From assembly GCA_031255855.1 (NCBI GenBank), contig JAIRRS010000123.1, positions 1 to 58,494 of the forward strand: a stretch of DNA of 58,494 bases, read 5' to 3'. Shown here one piece after another: positions 1 to 9,339 of the stretch. The notes under the pieces are model-generated. The model did not search any database and was not told where the DNA came from. It saw only the letters and a list, made by a program, of their open reading frames with translations. The translations under genes and the position numbers were made by a program. The DNA is from Tannerellaceae bacterium. Lineage in GTDB: Bacteria > Bacteroidota > Bacteroidia > Bacteroidales > Tannerellaceae. Position 1 is the first letter of the stretch; every line of letters starts with the position of its first letter.

Positions 1-2
1 AG

Positions 3-101
3 GATTATGGATGTGCCGATACGCTTTTTTATGCCACAAACAGAGTGTTGGCGGCTATCGGAAAAGAGTTGACAATTAATTATACCCATTATGCTGCTTA
101 A
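3..101 (+). CDS. C-terminal end of an unidentified protein (partial)
   Basis: Frame 3 is open from the window edge to a TAA at 99-101 and encodes 32 residues, starting DYGCADTLFYATNRVL and ending TINYTHYAA. The other two forward frames stop slightly earlier and read less like protein. I do not recognise the family from so short a tail. It runs in the same direction as the FecR/SusC genes but is separated from them by more than 600 bases. Confidence 0.45.
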   Translation, partial: DYGCADTLFYATNRVLAAIGKELTINYTHYAA

Positions 102-737
102 TTTTGAACGATTACTTAATAAAATCTTCAGGATTACTCCTATTTAACTTATTTAACATTAGATATTCTGTTTGATAAAATCATATACAGTTCATTTGAC
201 CGATTAAAGTTCAAAACAGCCACGTATTAGGCCGTATTTTTCATATAGTCAATTTGTTTTAATTCGTATTTTCACGCCACAAAATTTCCATCCGGCAGGA
301 ATAGTTAAAAATTCATTTAGATGCCTTTGGGAAGGCATTTAGATGATCCCGGAGAATCATCCAAATAAAATGGGGACATCATCTGGATAAATTCTCCCAA
401 ACGACCCAATTTTTCGCAAATATTTGTCAATATTCCAGAAAAAAATAGTTAACAAACCTTTCGTAAATTCTTGTTTTTCCGATTTTACTCAACTACTGCG
501 TTAGCAAAAATCAGCGAAATTTAAAAAATTGATAGCAGAAAATCATTTATTAAATCAATTTGCAAAAATAACGCCAACAAAAATGCTGGAAGAAATCGGT
601 AAACATTACAACAACCCGTATGATAAGAGCAGGATTGGATTCAAGCGACATAAATGTTTAAAAAAACTAAATGCCTTTAGTATACTCGCATATTCGTTTG
701 CTTTACTATCAAAAAGACCAAGTAAACAAAAAATAGA
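102..737. other. Long AT-rich region upstream of the FecR/SusC locus
   Basis: No convincing gene lies here apart from one weak 70-codon frame. All frames have frequent stops up to about 528. The main structure is a four-unit 22-bp repeat array at 314-401, listed separately. An ECF sigma factor gene normally sits at this place in FecR/SusCD loci, and none can be read here. I could not place a clear TAnnTTTG promoter for the fecR operon. Confidence 0.6.
314..401 (+). repeat. Array A: four direct repeats with a 22-bp period
   Basis: A 10-bp core recurs at exact 22-bp steps: CATTTAGATG at 314, CATTTAGATG at 336, a degenerate CATCCAAATA at 358, and CATCTGGATA at 380. The last 8 bases of the units are also related (CGGAGAAT in unit 2, GGGGACAT in unit 3). 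The first unit follows TAAAAATT. Parts can fold: TGCCTTT/AAGGCA around 322-337, and GGAGAAT (351-357) with ATTCTCC (390-396). A matching four-unit array lies at 39096-39183. The period is close to two helical turns, which would suit a protein binding one DNA face, but the function is unknown. Confidence 0.8.
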
Positions 738-741
738 ATGA
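529..741 (+). CDS. Doubtful 70-codon frame overlapping the fecR start
   Basis: A frame with a TTG start runs into fecR with an ATGA overlap (738-741), the arrangement expected for translational coupling. The predicted product is basic, with a weakly hydrophobic patch near residues 50-60 (AFSILAYSFALLSK). It does not look like any part of an ECF sigma factor, which would be the usual neighbour at this spot. The rare start codon and unfamiliar composition make chance likely. A degraded or shortened coding sequence is the alternative. Confidence 0.2.
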   Translation: MIAENHLLNQFAKITPTKMLEEIGKHYNNPYDKSRIGFKRHKCLKKLNAFSILAYSFALLSKRPSKQKIE

Positions 742-1766
742 ATTCTATCAACAAAGATAAATTACTCTTATACGTATGCGGAAGACTCACACCCAAAGAG
801 GAAGAAGAGGTGGAAAGTTGGATGGAGATCTCAGCTGAAAACAAAAAAATAGTGGAAGAGCTTTACTTGGCATCCAAAATCACCGACCAACTCCTTATGA
901 TGAAATCCGTCGACCCTGAGAAATCATTGGCTGAACTTTATACGACCTTGGATAAAACACAATCGAACAGGAACATAAGCCATTATCTGAAAATCCTGCA
1001 ACGGGTGGCTGCCATTTTATTCATTCCGGTATTTATCCTGGCCGCTTTATGGTTTCCTTACAAGCAGGAAAAAGAGATGCAATATGTTGAGATAAAAGCC
1101 AATAAGGGAACAACCTCTTCTCTTACATTGCCCGACAACACGGTTGTTTGGTTGAACGCGGGAAGTAAAATTACCTATCCGGTTAATTTCAGCCCCAATC
1201 ACCGCTCCGTCCGGTTGGAAGGAGAAGGCTTCTTTGAAGTTTCGGAGAATCCGGAAAAACCATTCATTGTAAAAAGCGATTCATCGTATTCGGTCAAAGT
1301 GCTAGGGACATCATTCAATGTATCAGCCTATAGCGACGACGAATATATTGAAACCACCTTGATTAGCGGTTCGGTGCAAATCAATTACTTGTTTGAAAAT
1401 CAAAAAAACATGGAATTGCTGCTCAAACCGAATGAAAAAGCGATTTATTCGAAGATGAAAAAACAGATAGCCGTGGTTGAAATAGAAGCAAACCAGGCGA
1501 CGGCCTGGATAAGGGGGCAAATCGTGTTCAACAACCACTCCATGGCCGATGTCTTCAAAATTTTGTCGAGACATTATAACGCGGAATTCAGGGTACTCGA
1601 CCAACGAGTATCCAATTCGGCCTTGACCGGTTTGTTCTATAATGAACCGCTATCGCAGGTAATGAAATATATTGAAATGGCAACAGGTATAAAATATAGA
1701 ATAACACCTTCTTCAGAAAATAATAAAAATGAACATTCAAAATCTGTTGTCGAACTGTTTTTGTGA
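738..1766 (+). CDS. FecR-family anti-sigma factor
   Basis: This inner-membrane regulator of a TonB-dependent uptake system would hold an ECF sigma factor through its cytoplasmic part and sense the SusC-like receptor through its periplasmic part. The 342 residues show the expected order: a cytoplasmic helical region (about 1-85), one membrane segment near 88-107 (AAILFIPVFILAALWF), a FecR domain (about 115-225, with NKGTTSSLTLPDNTVVWLNA and the RLEGEGFFEV stretch) and a C-terminal DUF4974-like domain (about 260-325, NHSMADVFKILSRHYN). The receptor follows 29 bases downstream and has the matching STN signalling domain. The partner sigma factor, normally just upstream, is absent, so it must be encoded elsewhere or be lost. 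Confidence 0.93.
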   Translation: MNSINKDKLLLYVCGRLTPKEEEEVESWMEISAENKKIVEELYLASKITDQLLMMKSVDPEKSLAELYTTLDKTQSNRNISHYLKILQRVAAILFIPVFILAALWFPYKQEKEMQYVEIKANKGTTSSLTLPDNTVVWLNAGSKITYPVNFSPNHRSVRLEGEGFFEVSENPEKPFIVKSDSSYSVKVLGTSFNVSAYSDDEYIETTLISGSVQINYLFENQKNMELLLKPNEKAIYSKMKKQIAVVEIEANQATAWIRGQIVFNNHSMADVFKILSRHYNAEFRVLDQRVSNSALTGLFYNEPLSQVMKYIEMATGIKYRITPSSENNKNEHSKSVVELFL

Positions 1767-1795
1767 GGTCGAAACCCTTTAGTCTTGCATGAATC

Positions 1796-4700
1796 ATGAG
1801 AAACACGCTAGCCTTACATCGTTCGATTCATACACCTTTTTTCATTCAAAAGGTATATAAGGCGCTGTGCAAATTTTCTTTCGTCATGTTTCTGCATCTA
1901 TTTCCATTAGCCGCTTACGGGCAAAACCGCCCTATCAAATTGGATTTCCGGGATGAGTTGTTCGAAAAAGTGCTGAAAGCCATCGAAAGGCAATCTGATT
2001 ATGCCTTTATTTTCGATAATAACGCCATCAACACCCGGCAACGGATCACAGCATACATGGAAGAAACAGATATTGGGAAAATACTGGATGCCATCCTTTT
2101 CGACACACAAATCGTATATAAGATTATCAACAAAAAAATAATCCTTACGCCACGCAGTAGCCAGCAATGGAATACCCCGCGCCAGGAAAAAGGAATCAGA
2201 GGAGTCATTATCGACGAAGAAAACCATCCGCTGATAGGGGTGAACATAACGGTCAAAGGCTTGAATATCGGAACCATCAGTGATATGCATGGCCGTTTTT
2301 ACCTGGACATTTCCCCCGACAACATGACGCTTTCAATCTCTTATGTAGGATATGCGACCCAACAGGTCAAAGCCAGAAAAAACATGAGGATATGCATGAT
2401 TGAAGATGTCCAGCGACTGAACGAAGTAATTGTTGTGGGGTATGGCATCCAACGGAAAAGCGACCTGACAGGCTCTATTATTAAAGTTTCAGCCGATAAT
2501 TTCCGGAATTCAGCGGTAGACAACGCGGAACAGTCTTTGCAGGGGCAAGCGGCAGGCGTACTGGTTGTTTCAAACAGTGGTTCGCCCGGTTCGCCGGTAT
2601 CGGTTCGCATCCGGGGAGTCGGAACTGTAAACGACGCCAATCAGCCTTTATATGTTGTAGACGGCATACCGGTAGACAATATCGACTATCTCAACCCTTC
2701 GGACATCTCTTCCATTGAAATATTGAAAGACGCGTCGGCCACGGCCATATATGGCTCGCGTGCATCAAATGGGGTTGTACTCGTGACAACCGCGCGGGGA
2801 AGTTCGGATGGGGATATTTTCAGGACACAAGTAAAATTTGACCTGTATTACGGCGTCCAGCAAGCGATCCGGATACCCGAAATGCTGGACGCAGAAGGAT
2901 ATGTGGAATTAAACAGGAGGGCTTACCTCAACAATCCGAATGCTTTACATACCGACTTCCGCGACCCGGCAACATTCCTGGGCGTCGTTGAGCAAGTGAC
3001 AGGAAGCCGTAGCGGTACCAATTGGTGGGATGCCGTATTCCATACCGGCCAAACCCAAAACTATAACCTGAATGTCAGCGGCGGGAATCAACGCGTTTCA
3101 TATCTGGCAAGCGGTAGTTATTACAAAAACGACGGCATTGTGCGGTTTTCCGGTTACGAACGTTTTACATTACGCTCGAATACCGACTTCCGGTTGACCG
3201 AACGGATAAATATATCGACCAATATAAATGCCACAAACTCCAACCGCCATACCATCCCGGAAAACAGCCTGGAAAGCGGGACTGTTTTCGGAGCGCTTAC
3301 CTACGACCCCACGACTCCCATCTACCGCCACAACTACATGGGCATACCCGGCTGGGACAACCGGCTGGAGGGATATAATCCCGATAATAAATATAGTTGG
3401 TTCGGGACGTCCAAATACACAAACAAGCCTCAACCCTACGCCAACGCATACCGGCAGGGAACATTACAAAACGAGAACATCTTCCGCTTGGTTGCCAATA
3501 TCATATTGGATATCGAGATATTCCCCGGGCTTGTGTTTAAAACAAACATCGGAACCGACAGGCGGAATGTCACCTATGACCGGTTCGACCCTGAATTTTT
3601 CCTGGACGCCGACGAAAAAAATGAAAACACCCTAATCATGAAAGAGTGGCACGAGTGGCACAACTGGACATGGGAAAACACCCTGAATATGACGACAAGA
3701 CTGGGAAAACACGCCATTTCGGCCGTAACCGGTATAACAATGGAAGGTTTCAACTACCAACGTACCATGTCGTCGAAACAGGGGATTCCCAATAATGAAA
3801 AAGATCAATGGGTTATCAATGCCGGGACTTTTAATCCTGTCGCCGAAGGAAACCGCAGCCATTACTCGATGATGTCGTACCTGGCGCGTATTAATTACGG
3901 CTTTGACAACCGCTACCTGCTGACGGCCTCCATACGCTCGGATGGTTCGTCAAAGTTCATGAAAGAAAACAGATGGTCTACGTTTCCTTCCGTGTCTGCC
4001 GGTTGGCGGATTTCGCAAGAAGACTTCTTCCAGGATTGGGGGCAAAACATTATTTCAGATATAAAAATAAGAGCCGGATGGGGGCAGATCGGAAACCAGA
4101 TGGGACTGGGGAACAACGATTACATGAACACCATTTCGGGCAATAACGATAAAAAGTACGTATTCGGACAAAACAAAACACAATACACCGGATACTCGCA
4201 CCACACCATGGGAAATCCATCCATTAAATGGGAGACGTCCGAACATACCAATTTCGGGTTGGACTTGAACTTCTTTAATAACAAATTGGTTGCCACATTC
4301 GATTATTACCTGAAAAACACGCGCGACATGCTGCTCCGTATCCCGTTGCCGCGCTACCTGGGTTACCAGAACGACATGTGGAGCAACCAGGGAAAGGTAA
4401 ACAACAAGGGGCTGGATATCCAACTGGAATGGCAAGAGCGGAAAAACGACTTTTCGTATTCGCTGTCGGGTAACATATCATTCATACACAACGAGGTAAT
4501 AAGTTTGGGCAACAGCGGGACAATACCCGGAGGGAACGAACGTATCGGAGACGTTACCCTGACAAAAGAAGGATGGCCTATCGGCTCTTTTTACGGGTGG
4601 GTGGTAGAAGGCGTTTTCCAAAACCAGGAGCAAATTGACGCATCCCACATGAAAGACCGCGAACCCCGGCCAGGCGACTTGATATTCAAAGATGTAGACA

Positions 4701-5284
4701 ATGACGGCAAACTGACAGACGACGACAGGGTAAACCTGGGCAGCCCGATTCCGAAAACCGTCTTTGGCCTCAATGCCAAAGCTTCTTACAAAAACATCGA
4801 CATGTCCCTCCTTTTCCAAGGGCAAGCGGGAAATAAGATATTCCACATGTTGAAATATTATACACACCAGAAAACAGGCTTTTTCAATGCCTACGCGGAT
4901 GTATTCGAAACCTCGTGGCGGGCGCCGGGCACATTAAGTCCCGACGACCCGGGAAATCCGTCTGACACGGAATTTCAGATAAACTCAGATCCCCGCCTGA
5001 ACACGAAAGCGTCCAGTTATTATATAGAAAATGGTTCGTACCTGAGGCTCAAAAACATACAATTGGGATACACGTTTCCCAAGAAGTGGCTTGCTTCCGC
5101 CCATATCAGCAATTTACGGGTATACGTAGGAGCACAAAACCTCTTCACATTTACCCCATATAAAGGACTCGACCCGGAGTTGGGAGGCGACAGAGACAGC
5201 CGTAATCCAACCAATTTCGGTATAGACCGGTCGCACTACCCGCAATCAAGAACGTATATGATGGGATTGAATATGATTTTTTAA
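1796..5284 (+). CDS. SusC/RagA-family TonB-dependent outer-membrane receptor with STN domain
   Basis: This is the outer-membrane channel of a SusCD importer, driven by TonB. The 1162 residues show a signal sequence to about residue 42 (FPLAAYG/Q), an STN signalling domain (about 45-118), a carboxypeptidase-D-like repeat (about 133-205, beginning GIRGVIIDEENHPLIGVNI), the family motif LNEVIVVGYG (208-217), a plug domain with LYVVDGIPVDN, then a beta-barrel ending in YMMGLNMIF. The STN domain fits transenvelope signalling through the FecR protein just upstream. The SusD-like partner begins 9 bases after the stop. The substrate cannot be read from the sequence. Downstream oxidoreductase and isomerase-like genes suggest a sugar, glycoside or cyclitol (inference). 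Confidence 0.95.
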   Translation: MRNTLALHRSIHTPFFIQKVYKALCKFSFVMFLHLFPLAAYGQNRPIKLDFRDELFEKVLKAIERQSDYAFIFDNNAINTRQRITAYMEETDIGKILDAILFDTQIVYKIINKKIILTPRSSQQWNTPRQEKGIRGVIIDEENHPLIGVNITVKGLNIGTISDMHGRFYLDISPDNMTLSISYVGYATQQVKARKNMRICMIEDVQRLNEVIVVGYGIQRKSDLTGSIIKVSADNFRNSAVDNAEQSLQGQAAGVLVVSNSGSPGSPVSVRIRGVGTVNDANQPLYVVDGIPVDNIDYLNPSDISSIEILKDASATAIYGSRASNGVVLVTTARGSSDGDIFRTQVKFDLYYGVQQAIRIPEMLDAEGYVELNRRAYLNNPNALHTDFRDPATFLGVVEQVTGSRSGTNWWDAVFHTGQTQNYNLNVSGGNQRVSYLASGSYYKNDGIVRFSGYERFTLRSNTDFRLTERINISTNINATNSNRHTIPENSLESGTVFGALTYDPTTPIYRHNYMGIPGWDNRLEGYNPDNKYSWFGTSKYTNKPQPYANAYRQGTLQNENIFRLVANIILDIEIFPGLVFKTNIGTDRRNVTYDRFDPEFFLDADEKNENTLIMKEWHEWHNWTWENTLNMTTRLGKHAISAVTGITMEGFNYQRTMSSKQGIPNNEKDQWVINAGTFNPVAEGNRSHYSMMSYLARINYGFDNRYLLTASIRSDGSSKFMKENRWSTFPSVSAGWRISQEDFFQDWGQNIISDIKIRAGWGQIGNQMGLGNNDYMNTISGNNDKKYVFGQNKTQYTGYSHHTMGNPSIKWETSEHTNFGLDLNFFNNKLVATFDYYLKNTRDMLLRIPLPRYLGYQNDMWSNQGKVNNKGLDIQLEWQERKNDFSYSLSGNISFIHNEVISLGNSGTIPGGNERIGDVTLTKEGWPIGSFYGWVVEGVFQNQEQIDASHMKDREPRPGDLIFKDVDNDGKLTDDDRVNLGSPIPKTVFGLNAKASYKNIDMSLLFQGQAGNKIFHMLKYYTHQKTGFFNAYADVFETSWRAPGTLSPDDPGNPSDTEFQINSDPRLNTKASSYYIENGSYLRLKNIQLGYTFPKKWLASAHISNLRVYVGAQNLFTFTPYKGLDPELGGDRDSRNPTNFGIDRSHYPQSRTYMMGLNMIF

Positions 5285-5293
5285 TAAACTGAC

Positions 5294-6889
5294 ATGAAAA
5301 GAATATCGGCTATCTACCTGTTTATTTCCTGCTTGCTAACGGCAAGTTGCGGAGACAACTTCCTGGATAAACCTCCATACGGTATTCTTACGGATGATAA
5401 CTATTATAAAACGGAAGGAGACGCCTTCACGGCGCTTACAGCCATATACAGCTATTTCGGCGGAGAAGAAGGTGGCGGGATACTTGAAGTGTTGGGGTAT
5501 GAGTTTGCCGATATCGCCTCCGACGACTGTATAAAAGGAGGAGAAAGCGACAACGACCGGCCGTTTGTAAACGATTTGGCTTTTTATCGCGCCTTGTCGA
5601 ATAATCAAAACATCGAACAATGGTGGATGTATATATACAGGGGTATATTCAGATGCAACGCCTTGTTAGACCGGTTGCCTGGCATCGAATTCAGGAATAA
5701 TGCCTTAAAAAAACGGTATGAAGCCGAAACCCGTTTTATCCGGGCATACTTTTATCTGAAACTTGTCAGGATATACGGAGGAACGCCCCTTGTAGACAAA
5801 GTACTCATCTACCCTAACGACAATATCATGATGCCCCGCAATTCGCGGGAAGAAGTCCATACATTTATTATAAACGAACTGAAAGCCTGTATTCCGGTAC
5901 TTCCGCCGAAAAGTGAAATGAATCTCGCCGCCGAATGGGGACGCGCGAGCAAAGGAGCCGCCCTATCGCTATTGGCACGGACCGAACTATATTTCGGCAA
6001 CTATACCGAAGCGCGGAAAGCAGCCAAAGAGGTGATAGAATCGGGAGAATATTCGCTGGAACCACAATTTGGGAACCTCTTTTTTAAAAATGATTATATA
6101 AGCAACGAATCTATCTTTGAAGTACTCCACCAAAAAACAGACGGGAATGGAGACGAAACTATTCTGCCTACTTATTACAGGAGCCGGGGCAGCGGTGGAT
6201 GGGGATTCCTTTGTCCTACGCAGGATCTGGTGGACGAGTTTGAAATCGGCGACCCCCGCTTGCTGTATACAATCACGCAAACAGGAGACCGGTTTCCTAA
6301 AAAAGACGGCACGATAGAGATACAAAACCATACAGGCTACACCTGTTACAGCGGCTATCACGCACGGAAACTATTTTATCCCGAAACCCGCCGGGCAGAC
6401 AGGAACAGAATGGATACAAACCAAAAGAAAATCCGGTATGCCGACATATTATTGATATATGCAGAGGCCTTACTTGAAGATGGAGGCGATTTAAACGAAG
6501 TGTGCAACTATATCAACAGGGTTCGCGAACGGGCAAGAAACACCTACAAATGGGATCCGGAAGCATACGGGGATACCCCGGAAGAGAAGAAAGCTTCGCG
6601 CATGCTCAAGATACCGGAAGATGTGGATATCCCGGACGTCAAACCCGCCTCCGGCAGGGAACATGTACGAAAGGCGTTGCGGCATGAGAGAAGGGTAGAA
6701 CTGGCTACCGAAAGCCAGCGGTTGTATGATTTGCGCCGCTGGGGGGCAGACTATATGAAAGAGCGCATCGAAACCGCCAAGCATTTCACTATACCGGGGG
6801 ATTATCGATTGCGATTGCCTGTATTCCCGATTCCGCAGACGGAGATAGACCGTTTGCAAGGGTTGATCAAACAAAACGAAGGATGGTAA
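5294..6889 (+). CDS. SusD/RagB-family nutrient-binding outer-membrane lipoprotein
   Basis: This surface lipoprotein would cap the SusC-like channel and capture its ligand. The 531 residues begin with a lipoprotein signal peptide whose lipobox is LTASC (Cys19). They continue with DNFLDKPPYGILTDDNYYKTEGDAFTA, typical of SusD proteins. TPR-like helices follow (YEAETRFIRAYFYLKLVRIYG), and the conserved C-terminal part holds KIRYADILLIYAEALLE and LRHERRVELATESQRLYDLRRWG. It lies between the SusC gene and the Gfo/Idh/MocA gene, and spacing suggests one transcript from fecR to 9324. Confidence 0.95.
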   Translation: MKRISAIYLFISCLLTASCGDNFLDKPPYGILTDDNYYKTEGDAFTALTAIYSYFGGEEGGGILEVLGYEFADIASDDCIKGGESDNDRPFVNDLAFYRALSNNQNIEQWWMYIYRGIFRCNALLDRLPGIEFRNNALKKRYEAETRFIRAYFYLKLVRIYGGTPLVDKVLIYPNDNIMMPRNSREEVHTFIINELKACIPVLPPKSEMNLAAEWGRASKGAALSLLARTELYFGNYTEARKAAKEVIESGEYSLEPQFGNLFFKNDYISNESIFEVLHQKTDGNGDETILPTYYRSRGSGGWGFLCPTQDLVDEFEIGDPRLLYTITQTGDRFPKKDGTIEIQNHTGYTCYSGYHARKLFYPETRRADRNRMDTNQKKIRYADILLIYAEALLEDGGDLNEVCNYINRVRERARNTYKWDPEAYGDTPEEKKASRMLKIPEDVDIPDVKPASGREHVRKALRHERRVELATESQRLYDLRRWGADYMKERIETAKHFTIPGDYRLRLPVFPIPQTEIDRLQGLIKQNEGW

Positions 6890-6919
6890 TTTTTTCTCTT
6901 ATAATACAAATCTAACATC

Positions 6920-8353
6920 ATGGAAAAAGTAATGAACGAACAAAAAAAAGGAATTAACAGAAGACAGTTCTTAGGTTATTCAGCATTAGGACTGGCCGGT
7001 TTGACAATTTTGCCAAGTTGGACAATGGATGGCGTACGAATTGCGCCAAGCGACCGGGTAGTAGTAGGATTCATCGGATTAGGCCGGCAGGGATTAGGAG
7101 ATTTCCGGGGGTTTGCCGGTTGTCCGGGCGTACAGGTAGCAGCCTGTTGCGATGTGGATAGCATAAAGATAGAACGTTTCCAAAAAAGGGTCATGGAATG
7201 GCAAAAAACCAAAAACATGACCCAACGATGCGACGGATACGAATTCTACGAAGATTTACTGAACCGTAAAGACATTGACGCCGTGGAAGTCGTAACTCCC
7301 GATCATTGGCATGCGTTGATGGTGATTCATGCTTGCCAAGCCGGAAAGGATGTCTATTGCCAGAAACCGTTGGCGTATACCATCACAGAAGGATTGGAAA
7401 TAGTGAAAGCCGTACGCGACAACAAACGCGTTTTGCAGATGGGTAGCCAACAACGTTCGGGTAAAGAATTCCAAAAGGCTATCGAATTGGTACGCAACGG
7501 TGATATCGGGCACATCGAAAAAATCTACGCACGCGTAGGCGAGCCCCCTACCCCACTGAATTTGCCGGAAGAGGAAGTTCCCGCAAACCTGAACTTCAAC
7601 CAATGGATGGGACCATTAAACGATCCGAAAATACATTATCATCCCGACCTATGTCCGCCTATTTCCCTGAATCCGGAAGCAAACGAAAAACTATGGGGCG
7701 CCTGGCGCTGGTACCAGGAAACAGGAAACGGCTATACCGCCGACTGGGGAGCGCATATGTTTGATATCGCGCAGGCAGCCATCGGCATGGACGGTTCAGG
7801 CCCGGTTGAATACTATCCGAAAGGAGTAAACGGAGCACAATACGCGACCATGAAATATGCCAACGGCATCGTGATGACAGAACAACCCTATCTGGACGAT
7901 AATGAAGACGCACAAGGCATCAAATTTATCGGTACGAAAGGCTGGATAGAAGTAGCCCGTGGATACCTGGCCTGCTCTGATTCATCGAAAGTTCCTTCCG
8001 AAGTGGCCGGCCGACGTCCATTGACGCCTGCGCAACGCGAAGCACAAAGGACACAGACTGCTGCGCAACGCTCACAACAAAGCGAACGCAACCGAGGCAA
8101 CGCCTTACGGTTTGAAATCAGTTCTCCCCATATGCAAAACTTCGTAGACTGCATCCGTTCGCGCAAGAACCCGATTGCTCCTGTAGAAGTAGGTTGCAGC
8201 ACAAACACCTTATGTTGCCTGGCAAATATCGCCCGCGAACTAAACCGCAGCGTAAAATGGGATCCGGCAACGCTTAGTTTCGTCAACGACAAAGAAGCCG
8301 AAGCACACCGCCTATATTATTATGAATACAGACGGCCTTATTCGCTTTATTAA
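6920..8353 (+). CDS. Gfo/Idh/MocA-family NAD(P)-dependent oxidoreductase, exported
   Basis: Members of this family oxidise or reduce sugars, glycosides or cyclitols with NAD(P). The 477 residues carry an N-terminal RRQFLG motif and hydrophobic stretch (residues 14-34) like a twin-arginine signal, then a Rossmann fold with VGFIGLGRQGLG (49-60). The family EKP motif appears as CQKPL, with its lysine at 149. A substrate domain follows, with WRWYQETGNGYTADWGAHMFD. An unusual Q/R-rich low-complexity stretch lies near residues 365-395. The TIM-barrel gene follows 17 bases later. Such pairs are associated with oxidation of a sugar ring (for example to 3-keto glycosides) followed by isomerisation or elimination. 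That role here is inferred. Whether a Tat system exists in this genome is not visible. Confidence 0.9.
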   Translation: MEKVMNEQKKGINRRQFLGYSALGLAGLTILPSWTMDGVRIAPSDRVVVGFIGLGRQGLGDFRGFAGCPGVQVAACCDVDSIKIERFQKRVMEWQKTKNMTQRCDGYEFYEDLLNRKDIDAVEVVTPDHWHALMVIHACQAGKDVYCQKPLAYTITEGLEIVKAVRDNKRVLQMGSQQRSGKEFQKAIELVRNGDIGHIEKIYARVGEPPTPLNLPEEEVPANLNFNQWMGPLNDPKIHYHPDLCPPISLNPEANEKLWGAWRWYQETGNGYTADWGAHMFDIAQAAIGMDGSGPVEYYPKGVNGAQYATMKYANGIVMTEQPYLDDNEDAQGIKFIGTKGWIEVARGYLACSDSSKVPSEVAGRRPLTPAQREAQRTQTAAQRSQQSERNRGNALRFEISSPHMQNFVDCIRSRKNPIAPVEVGCSTNTLCCLANIARELNRSVKWDPATLSFVNDKEAEAHRLYYYEYRRPYSLY

Positions 8354-8370
8354 TCATTAAAACATATAAC

Positions 8371-9324
8371 ATGGAAAACAGAAGAGTTTTTTTAAAGAAA
8401 GCATCCTTGCTTACGGCAGGAGGTTTCCTGGCCGGCAAATCCGGCATTGCCAAGGCTGCGACGTCGGCTACAACCACCCAAAACGCAACTAAGATTATCG
8501 GTTTACAGATATATTCATTGGGGCGCGAACTGAATGAAGACGTGGCAGGCGGACTAAAAAAAGTCGGGCAAATGGGCTATTCCACCATTGAATTAGCCGG
8601 TTACAACAATGGGAAAATAAATGGAACCAACATGGAAGATTTCAAGAAGATGGCAGACGACGCCGGATTGAAAATCACCAGTACGCACGTGAATCCTCCG
8701 GTTCGTGAATATCTGGCAGAAAACAAACAACAAATCATGGATTTCTGGAAAAAGGCAGCCGACGACCACGCGAAGATTGGCGTGAAATACCTTATCCAAC
8801 CCGGACAACCGGCTACGCGTAGCACGGAAGAAGTAGCTTATGTCGCCGCTATCTTCAACGAGGCCGGAATAATTGCCCAAGCAGCAGGGCTGCAATTCGG
8901 CTACCACAACCATGACGGCGAATTCGCCCGTGTCATTCCCGGAGGGTCAGAATCTATTTTCGGCCGCAGGGGATTCGGAAGAAACGCTCCGAAGGGAATG
9001 GAAATCATATACGATGGTCTGTTGAAAGGTACCGATCCAAGCCTGGTATTCTTCGAAATGGACGTTTACTGGACAGTCATGGGACAACAAGACCCGGTAG
9101 AATACATGAAGAAATATGCCGACCGCATCAAAGTGCTCCACATCAAAGACAAAGCCGTGTTGGGGCAATCGGGCATGATGAACTTTGAAATGATATTCAA
9201 ACAAGCCTATGCAAACGGTCTTAAAGATTATTTCGTGGAATTAGAAAATTATGCAGGCGGCACCCAATTCGAAGGTGTGAAAGGTTGCGTAGATTATTTG
9301 CTTAATGCACAATTCGTAAAATAG
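8371..9324 (+). CDS. Xylose-isomerase-like TIM-barrel sugar isomerase/epimerase, exported
   Basis: This belongs to the sugar phosphate isomerase/epimerase superfamily of metal-dependent TIM barrels. The 317 residues start with a twin-arginine-like signal (RRVFLKKASLLTAGGFLAG) ending near AKA at residue 30. Likely metal-site regions are ELAGYN, FGYHNHDGEF, VFFEMDVYW and KVLHIKDK. Like the preceding oxidoreductase it is predicted to be exported, so both may act on an imported sugar in the periplasm. It is the last gene before a strong terminator at 9340-9377. The specific substrate is not known, and related proteins include 3-keto-sugar lyases or epimerases and inosose isomerases. Confidence 0.88.
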   Translation: MENRRVFLKKASLLTAGGFLAGKSGIAKAATSATTTQNATKIIGLQIYSLGRELNEDVAGGLKKVGQMGYSTIELAGYNNGKINGTNMEDFKKMADDAGLKITSTHVNPPVREYLAENKQQIMDFWKKAADDHAKIGVKYLIQPGQPATRSTEEVAYVAAIFNEAGIIAQAAGLQFGYHNHDGEFARVIPGGSESIFGRRGFGRNAPKGMEIIYDGLLKGTDPSLVFFEMDVYWTVMGQQDPVEYMKKYADRIKVLHIKDKAVLGQSGMMNFEMIFKQAYANGLKDYFVELENYAGGTQFEGVKGCVDYLLNAQFVK

Positions 9325-9339
9325 ACCAATGTGCTTTCC

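Noticed and set aside
314..401. CRISPR-like array
   Set aside because: The repeat unit is only 22 bp in all, with a 10-bp core and no unique spacers of normal length; there are four units and no cas genes nearby.
1907..2290. Long - strand frames opposite the SusC gene
   Set aside because: They are complements of the strongly supported receptor coding sequence, and the same holds for other frames opposite SusD, the Gfo/Idh gene and the RND gene.
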